Part shown: positions 4,748 through 8,244 of the stretch, piece by piece
How positions within the stretch are numbered: position 1 is the first letter of the stretch
Layout: each line of letters opens with the position of its first letter
NCBI GenBank assembly: GCA_964552325.1
Contig: CAZKHA010000154.1
Coordinates: 1-8,244, forward strand
Direction: 5' to 3'
Length of the DNA: 8,244 nucleotides
Source: CAZKCK01 sp964552325
GTDB lineage: Bacteria; Bacteroidota; Bacteroidia; Bacteroidales; TTA-H9
Made by a program: the position numbers and the translations under genes
Notes under the pieces: generated by a model
What the model was told of the DNA's origin: nothing
Databases searched by the model: none
The model's input: the letters and a program-made list of their open reading frames with translations, nothing else

Positions 4748-5917
4748 ATGAAAAATTTAGTATTAATTGCATCTTTTTTGTTAATCATATTTGGCACAAC
4801 AAACGCACAAAAATGGAGTCCAACTTATGCTGATGTGGATTATGTTGGAAATGGCAACACCAAGCAAATGATGGATATTTATATCCCTTCTGGAATCACC
4901 GCGCCCACTGCAACAATTATACATATTCATGGCGGGGCCTTTTTAATGGGAAGCAAAGGCGTTTCGGAACAACCTTCTTTTCAAACGTTTTTCAACAATG
5001 GATATGTTTGCGCCGATATCAATTACCGGTACAGCACTGACACATTGTGGCCAGCTCAAGTGCACGATTGCAAAGCTGCCGTAAGGTTTTTAAAAGCCCA
5101 TGCTGAGCAATACCATATCGACACATGTAAGATTGGGGTAATAGGTGAATCTGCTGGAGGATATCTGGTTGCTATGCTGGGTACTACTGGCGAAGTAGCT
5201 TCCTTGGAAGGTTTGCACCTGGGCAGTAAAAACGTAACAAGCAGGGTTCAGGCCGTAGTAGATTTGTTTGGCCCTATCAATTTTTTAACCATGGATGCCG
5301 AAGCTGCGGCGCTAGGCTTCACGATTAACACCAATGCTGCTACTTCTCCCGAATCGCGTTTAATGGGCGCGCCTGTGCAAACAATCCCTGAATTAGTAAC
5401 CCAAGCCAACCCTACTACCTACATTTCTTCCGACGATCCGCATTTCTTTTTTTCTGCTGGCAGTGCTGACCAAAATATTCCTTATACCCAAGGTCAGAAT
5501 TTAAATAATGCCTTAGCGCCCATTATTGGCGCGGCAAATACGAGTTTTGAATTGATGCCCGGTGCTGGACATGGAGGGTCTTTTTGGCACTCAACGGATC
5601 AAGATGCAAAATATCTGGCTTTTTTCAATGCAAGTCTTGCAAATGGCTGCAGTGTGAGCAGTAACAAATCTTTAGGCTTTTTACAAACCAAATTAGTTGC
5701 CTATCCGAATCCTGCTACTGAAAACGTTTTGGTAAAACTACCTGAAAATTGCAATTTTCGTGTAATGGTTATGAATGCAGCAGGCCAAATCGTTTTCGAA
5801 AGCCCGAATGTGACCAACCAAATGATAATCTCGGTAAATCACCTGCCAGCTGGCTTTTATGTAGTGAAAGCCACTTCATCAGATGATTGCCTTTCTACTA
5901 AATTCCTAAAATACTAA
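4748..5917 (+). CDS. Secreted BD-FAE / acetyl-esterase-type hydrolase with T9SS sorting domain
   Basis: This encodes 389 residues: a Sec signal peptide (cleavage after Ala20, TTNA-Q), an alpha/beta-hydrolase domain (about 25-297), and a type IX secretion C-terminal domain (about 309-389). The triad is complete: oxyanion HGGAF (61-65), nucleophile G-E-S135-A-G-G, acid GSAD241QNIPY and base GAGH275GG. The C-terminal domain begins LVAYPNPATENVLVKL, continues with VMVMNAAGQIVF and LPAGFYVVKA, and ends KFLKY, which is the TIGR04183-type beta-sandwich recognised and removed by the Por/T9SS machinery. The protein is therefore expected outside the cell or attached to the surface after processing. It is a paralogue of the gene 20 bp upstream: FGPINFLTMDAEA, SPES-LMGA and ANPTTYIS are shared. 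The likely role is removal of acetyl or feruloyl groups from plant or algal polysaccharide, inferred from the family. A strong hairpin terminator follows the stop. Confidence 0.88.
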   Translation: MKNLVLIASFLLIIFGTTNAQKWSPTYADVDYVGNGNTKQMMDIYIPSGITAPTATIIHIHGGAFLMGSKGVSEQPSFQTFFNNGYVCADINYRYSTDTLWPAQVHDCKAAVRFLKAHAEQYHIDTCKIGVIGESAGGYLVAMLGTTGEVASLEGLHLGSKNVTSRVQAVVDLFGPINFLTMDAEAAALGFTINTNAATSPESRLMGAPVQTIPELVTQANPTTYISSDDPHFFFSAGSADQNIPYTQGQNLNNALAPIIGAANTSFELMPGAGHGGSFWHSTDQDAKYLAFFNASLANGCSVSSNKSLGFLQTKLVAYPNPATENVLVKLPENCNFRVMVMNAAGQIVFESPNVTNQMIISVNHLPAGFYVVKATSSDDCLSTKFLKY

Positions 5918-5936
5918 TTTTCTAAAGGTTCATTTT

Positions 5937-5974
5937 GAAAGCGTTGGCAAAATTTGTCAACGCTTTCTGTTGTT
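5937..5974 (+). terminator. Hairpin terminator after the esterase operon
   Basis: GAAAGCGTTG (5937-5946) pairs perfectly with CAACGCTTTC (5958-5967). The stem can extend through a G-U pair, a C-G pair and A-U pairs into the GCAAAATTTGT loop region. It is followed by TGTTGTT, a modest U-rich tail. The stem is preceded by CATTTT, giving a partial U-run on the opposite strand as well. It separates the esterase pair from the two-component genes. Confidence 0.75.
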
Positions 5975-5994
5975 CACGATATATTTTAACTTTG
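5964..5994 (+). promoter_or_regulatory. Candidate Bacteroidota promoter of the two-component operon
   Basis: TAACTTTG (5987-5994) is an exact TAnnTTTG -7 element. Exactly 19 bp upstream of it is TTTC (5964-5967), a 3-of-4 match to the -33 TTTG. The -33 overlaps the distal arm of the preceding terminator hairpin. The distance to the kinase ATG at 6045 is 50 bp. The match suggests the kinase and regulator are transcribed from their own promoter rather than only by read-through from the esterases. Confidence 0.5.
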
Positions 5995-6044
5995 CAGAAG
6001 TAAGCCAAATCGCTTAAAATTTGCAATCGGATACCTGATGATAC

Positions 6045-7076
6045 ATGATGGGAATAACCTTTAAACCTGATCCAAACGAACTGTTTCCTAAAAAGAAATA
6101 TATATTAACTTATTCTTTAATAGGCAGTTTACTTTCTATTGCCATACCTGTTTTTGTTGCCATTGACCATTTTGTTGAAGGTCAATTTATTTTGAGGATA
6201 TTGGATGTTGCAGCACTTTTCGTACTTGTGGTATCCATTTTTTATATAAGTTTCTGGTTTAATATAAAATGGTACAAAAAAAGTAGCATTAAAAAGGTTA
6301 TTTATAACTTTACGATGATGCTATTTTTAACAACACTAAGTATTTCAATTCATCTTCCAATATGGAAATACACAACCCATATCCCCTTGCTTTTCTATAT
6401 TCGCGATGAAGTTGTGCGTAATATCACTATTTTTATCGTCAGTTACCTGGCTGTTAAGTTTTATGTACGAAATATTGAAAATCAGCAAGTAAAGGATGCA
6501 TTTGCAGAATTGCAAACAGAAAATCTATCTAATCAGGTTCGCGGATTGATGCAACAGATAAACCCGCATTTCTTTTTTAACACACTTAATACGCTAAGTG
6601 GTCTGGTGCAGGAAAGCCCTGAGAAAAGCGAAATCTTTATTGGTAAACTTTCGCAAGTGTTTAGATATGTATTGAAAATGCAGGAAAATAGCTTGGCTTT
6701 TTTACTTGATGAATTAAAATTTGCCGAAGACTATTTCTACCTCCTTAAAATTAGATTTGAGGATAAGATATTTATTGAATTTGATATTAAACAAGTTGAT
6801 AACGTTAAGGTTGTTCCGCTTTGCACGCAATTATTAATTGAAAATGTTATTAAGCACAATCGTATGAACAGGCAGTTTCCGGTGAAAATTGAACTTAAGA
6901 TAGACGATGATTATTTAGTAGTGAGCAACACATTTTATCCCCAAAAAATTTTCACTAGTACCGGTTTGGGCTTAAAAAATTTAAATAACCGTTGCGAGTT
7001 ACTTACGGGTAAGCCAATAATTGTTCAGGAAACCAAAGATTTGTTTCGCGTGAAAGTCCCATTACTAAAAATGTAG
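6045..7076 (+). CDS. LytS-type membrane sensor histidine kinase
   Basis: This encodes 343 residues. The N-terminal third has four hydrophobic segments (about 20-40, 54-74, 88-104 and 113-140) with short loops, so it is a membrane sensor without a sizeable extracytoplasmic domain. A short helical linker (AFAELQTENLSNQVRGLMQ) leads to the His_kinase domain (PF06580 type), whose phospho-acceptor motif QINPHFFFNTLNTL contains His175. The ATP-binding region shows the N-box LLIENVIKHN (Asn267) and the G-box STGLGLKNLNNRCELL (Gly307/Gly309). The lineage is LytS/YehU, which signals to LytTR response regulators, and such a regulator follows 3 bp downstream. The stimulus cannot be read from the sequence; these membrane-embedded sensors may detect membrane or small-molecule cues. 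ATG 6045 and ATG 6048 are adjacent possible starts. The gene is visibly more AT-rich than the envelope genes at the left of the window. Confidence 0.88.
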   Translation: MMGITFKPDPNELFPKKKYILTYSLIGSLLSIAIPVFVAIDHFVEGQFILRILDVAALFVLVVSIFYISFWFNIKWYKKSSIKKVIYNFTMMLFLTTLSISIHLPIWKYTTHIPLLFYIRDEVVRNITIFIVSYLAVKFYVRNIENQQVKDAFAELQTENLSNQVRGLMQQINPHFFFNTLNTLSGLVQESPEKSEIFIGKLSQVFRYVLKMQENSLAFLLDELKFAEDYFYLLKIRFEDKIFIEFDIKQVDNVKVVPLCTQLLIENVIKHNRMNRQFPVKIELKIDDDYLVVSNTFYPQKIFTSTGLGLKNLNNRCELLTGKPIIVQETKDLFRVKVPLLKM

Positions 7077-7079
7077 CCC

Positions 7080-7850
7080 ATGAATGTGTTAATTATTGAG
7101 GATGAAGGTATTGCTATACGGAAATTGAAGAAGTTGTTGCTTGAAATTGATAGCGGAATCCATATAGTTGCTGAATTAGAATCAGTTTATGATGCTAAGA
7201 TTTGGTTTCAAAAACATTCTGTAAAAGAGTTGGATTTACTGTTTTCTGATATTCAATTATCAGATGGATTGTGCTTTGAAATATTTGACAATCTTGAGGC
7301 AAATATCCCTATTATTTTTACAACAGCTTACAATGAATATGCGCTTCGTGCCTTTAAATTAAATGGCGTTGATTACCTTCTTAAACCCATCCAAAAAGAA
7401 GAGCTAACGCTAGCCTTATCCAAGTTTGAGCGAACCAAAAAATTTTATTCGCAATCTCAAATTACCGATATTCAAACACTTGTAAATAGTTTTAGGCAAG
7501 TTGCCCTAAGCAGTCCAAGTTTTATAAGTTATCAAAAAGACAAATTGGTTCCCTTGCATAGCGAAAACATCGAATACTTTTATACAAAGAATCAGATAGT
7601 GTATGCTGTTGTTGATAAATCACAACATGTTTTAGAGGAAACCATGGATACTATCGAAAATCGATTGCCGACCCAATTGTTTTTTCGAGCTAACAGGCAG
7701 TTTATTATACAAAAGAAATATGTTGTAAGCGCTGAAAATTATTTTAATAATCGTTTAATCGTACATCTTAGTGTAAAAACACCAGAAGACATTTTGATTA
7801 GCCGCGAGAAGGCTACTGCGTTTAAGAATTGGCTAACTGGCTCTATTTGA
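7080..7850 (+). CDS. LytTR-family response regulator
   Basis: This encodes 256 residues. The receiver domain (about 1-118) has the acidic pair Glu7-Asp8 (IIEDE), phospho-acceptor Asp57 in LLFSDIQLSDG, the switch Thr81 in PIIFTTAYNEYALRAF, and Lys102 in DYLLKPI. A helical linker follows to about 145. The LytTR DNA-binding domain (about 148-252) shows FISYQKDKLVPLHSENIEYF, then LEETMDTIENRLP, FFRANRQFIIQKKYV and ISREKATAFKNWL, the usual beta-rich pattern. Phosphorylation by the upstream kinase is expected to drive dimer binding to tandem direct repeats. The 3-bp gap to the kinase gene indicates translational coupling. A plausible target is the direct-repeat pair at 3689-3718 in front of the esterases, plus other genes outside the window. 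No clear hairpin terminator follows the stop. Confidence 0.9.
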   Translation: MNVLIIEDEGIAIRKLKKLLLEIDSGIHIVAELESVYDAKIWFQKHSVKELDLLFSDIQLSDGLCFEIFDNLEANIPIIFTTAYNEYALRAFKLNGVDYLLKPIQKEELTLALSKFERTKKFYSQSQITDIQTLVNSFRQVALSSPSFISYQKDKLVPLHSENIEYFYTKNQIVYAVVDKSQHVLEETMDTIENRLPTQLFFRANRQFIIQKKYVVSAENYFNNRLIVHLSVKTPEDILISREKATAFKNWLTGSI

Positions 7851-7886
7851 CTGTTTTTGTTTTAAATTTTGGGATTCTATCTGCGA

Positions 7887-8027
7887 ATGTTGCTTTCTTA
7901 TTACGGTTTTTTTGGCTCTACGCTGTTTTTTGTGGGCAATAAATCAGCTTTTGTACAAAGTTGGACTACACACGAATTATTTTTTTCAAATCGTTTAGCA
8001 ACTGAACAAGAATTATTTATAGATTGA
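7887..8027 (+). CDS. Possible 46-residue protein carrying repeat A
   Basis: ATG 7887 opens a frame to the TGA at 8025-8027. It begins MLLSYYGFFGSTLFFVGNKS, continues AFVQSWTTHELFFSNRL and ends ATEQELFID. The segment FGSTLFFVGN is the one shared with repeat A copy 1 at 2962-2991, where two of three base changes are silent, hinting that this frame was once under protein-level selection. There is no recognisable family, no ribosome-binding signal, and the surrounding DNA is AT-rich spacer. It may be a remnant of a larger coding sequence rather than a working gene. Confidence 0.2.
   Translation: MLLSYYGFFGSTLFFVGNKSAFVQSWTTHELFFSNRLATEQELFID
7911..7940 (+). repeat. Dispersed direct repeat A, copy 2
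   Basis: This segment matches 2962-2991 at 27 of 30 positions and has the same orientation and the same order relative to repeat B. The A-to-B distance is about 175 bp here and about 320 bp at the left copy, where the 193-bp tandem array lies between them. The difference is roughly the size of the array. Confidence 0.65.
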
Positions 8028-8084
8028 GCCAACGCCTACCATTTAACCTTGCTGATCTTTGACCAAACGAATATTGTTAAGCTA

Positions 8085-8110
8085 TTAACTAGAAATCAGC
8101 GATGGCCAAA
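8085..8110 (+). repeat. Dispersed direct repeat B, copy 2, at a composition boundary
   Basis: This copy contains the perfect 19-mer GAAATCAGCGATGGCCAAA shared with 3290-3308. The repeat supplies the ATG (8102) and first three codons (Met-Ala-Lys) of the GC-rich frame that follows. The 250 bases before it are about one-third G+C, whereas the bases after it are about 57 percent, so the repeat sits on a sharp boundary between DNA of different origin. Confidence 0.75.
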
Positions 8111-8244
8111 ATCGAGTTTTTTGACACCGCCCGCGGCCTGATGGCGAGCAGGTTTGGCAATATAGCCATCACCAACGACGGTGCACAGTCCTGGCCCAAC
8201 CCTGCCTCGGTACAACTGCAACTCAGCCTGCCCGATTTTGCACA
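8102..8244 (+). CDS. Partial BNR/Ycf48-like beta-propeller protein (3' end outside window; probably 5'-truncated)
   Basis: The frame runs from ATG 8102 to the window end (47 codons). It reads MAKIEFFDTARGLMASRFGN, then IAITNDGAQSW and PNPASVQLQLSLPDFA. This matches one blade of Ycf48/BNR-type propellers, whose pattern is a strand with F-D--xG, then xG-xG-I--T-DGG--W. The protein has no signal peptide if it starts here, although such proteins are normally exported. The first four codons come from repeat B, so the ATG may be fortuitous and the original N-terminus lost. G+C is about 57 percent against about 33 percent in the 250 bases upstream. Alternatively this is an intact cytoplasmic or chimeric protein. 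The full length is unknown. Confidence 0.5.
   Translation, partial: MAKIEFFDTARGLMASRFGNIAITNDGAQSWPNPASVQLQLSLPDFA

Noticed and set aside
7945..7964. CAGCTTT followed by TGTACAAAGTTGG, resembling the engineered lambda/Gateway attL2 core
   Set aside because: Two bases are missing relative to that site, no vector sequence surrounds it, and the match centres on the common palindrome TTTGTACAAA. Coincidence in AT-rich DNA is more likely than cloning contamination.

Overview
The window reads as a Bacteroidota chromosome segment. The evidence is a type IX secretion (T9SS) C-terminal sorting domain on one esterase, a Bacteroidota-style lipoprotein export signal (C-S-K-D-D) on the other, -7 promoter elements fitting TAnnTTTG, a LytS/LytTR two-component pair, and almost no Shine-Dalgarno sequences. 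No species can be named from this alone.

Layout. (1) 1-2007, plus strand: the 3' part of an LpoB-type lipoprotein gene, followed by a COG3014-type lipoprotein gene. This looks like a two-gene envelope operon. (2) 2011-2460, minus strand: a small outer-membrane beta-barrel protein, convergent with the first pair. Its likely terminator lies inside the end of the COG3014 gene, and a long imperfect inverted repeat sits immediately 5' of its start. (3) 2461-3809: about 1.35 kb without a convincing gene. It holds that inverted repeat, decayed protein-like fragments, an array of 24 tandem 8-bp purine-rich units, copies of two dispersed direct repeats (A and B), and a cluster of dyads just upstream of the next operon. 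(4) 3810-5917: two tandem paralogous alpha/beta-hydrolase esterases of the BD-FAE / acetyl-esterase type, one a probable surface lipoprotein and the other a T9SS cargo. They are followed by a clear hairpin terminator. (5) 6045-7850: a LytS-type membrane histidine kinase and a LytTR response regulator, 3 bp apart, behind a good Bacteroidota promoter. (6) 7851-8101: AT-rich DNA with second copies of repeats A and B. (7) 8102-end: the start of a much more GC-rich open frame encoding a BNR/Ycf48-like propeller blade, probably cut at its 5' side.

How the parts may work together. The two esterases look like extracytoplasmic enzymes that remove acyl groups (acetyl or feruloyl) from polysaccharide, held on the surface and released, respectively. 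The adjacent LytTR system is the obvious candidate regulator: upstream of the esterases are two CGTTTCAA repeats exactly 21 bp apart, and the six-base LytTR core (with its two flanking positions unmatched) appears twice with the 12-bp spacing that LytTR proteins use. The esterase and two-component block lies between two 26-bp direct repeats that match at 25 positions, so it may be a discrete acquired or rearranged module. No transposase, integrase, CRISPR array, rRNA or tRNA was found.
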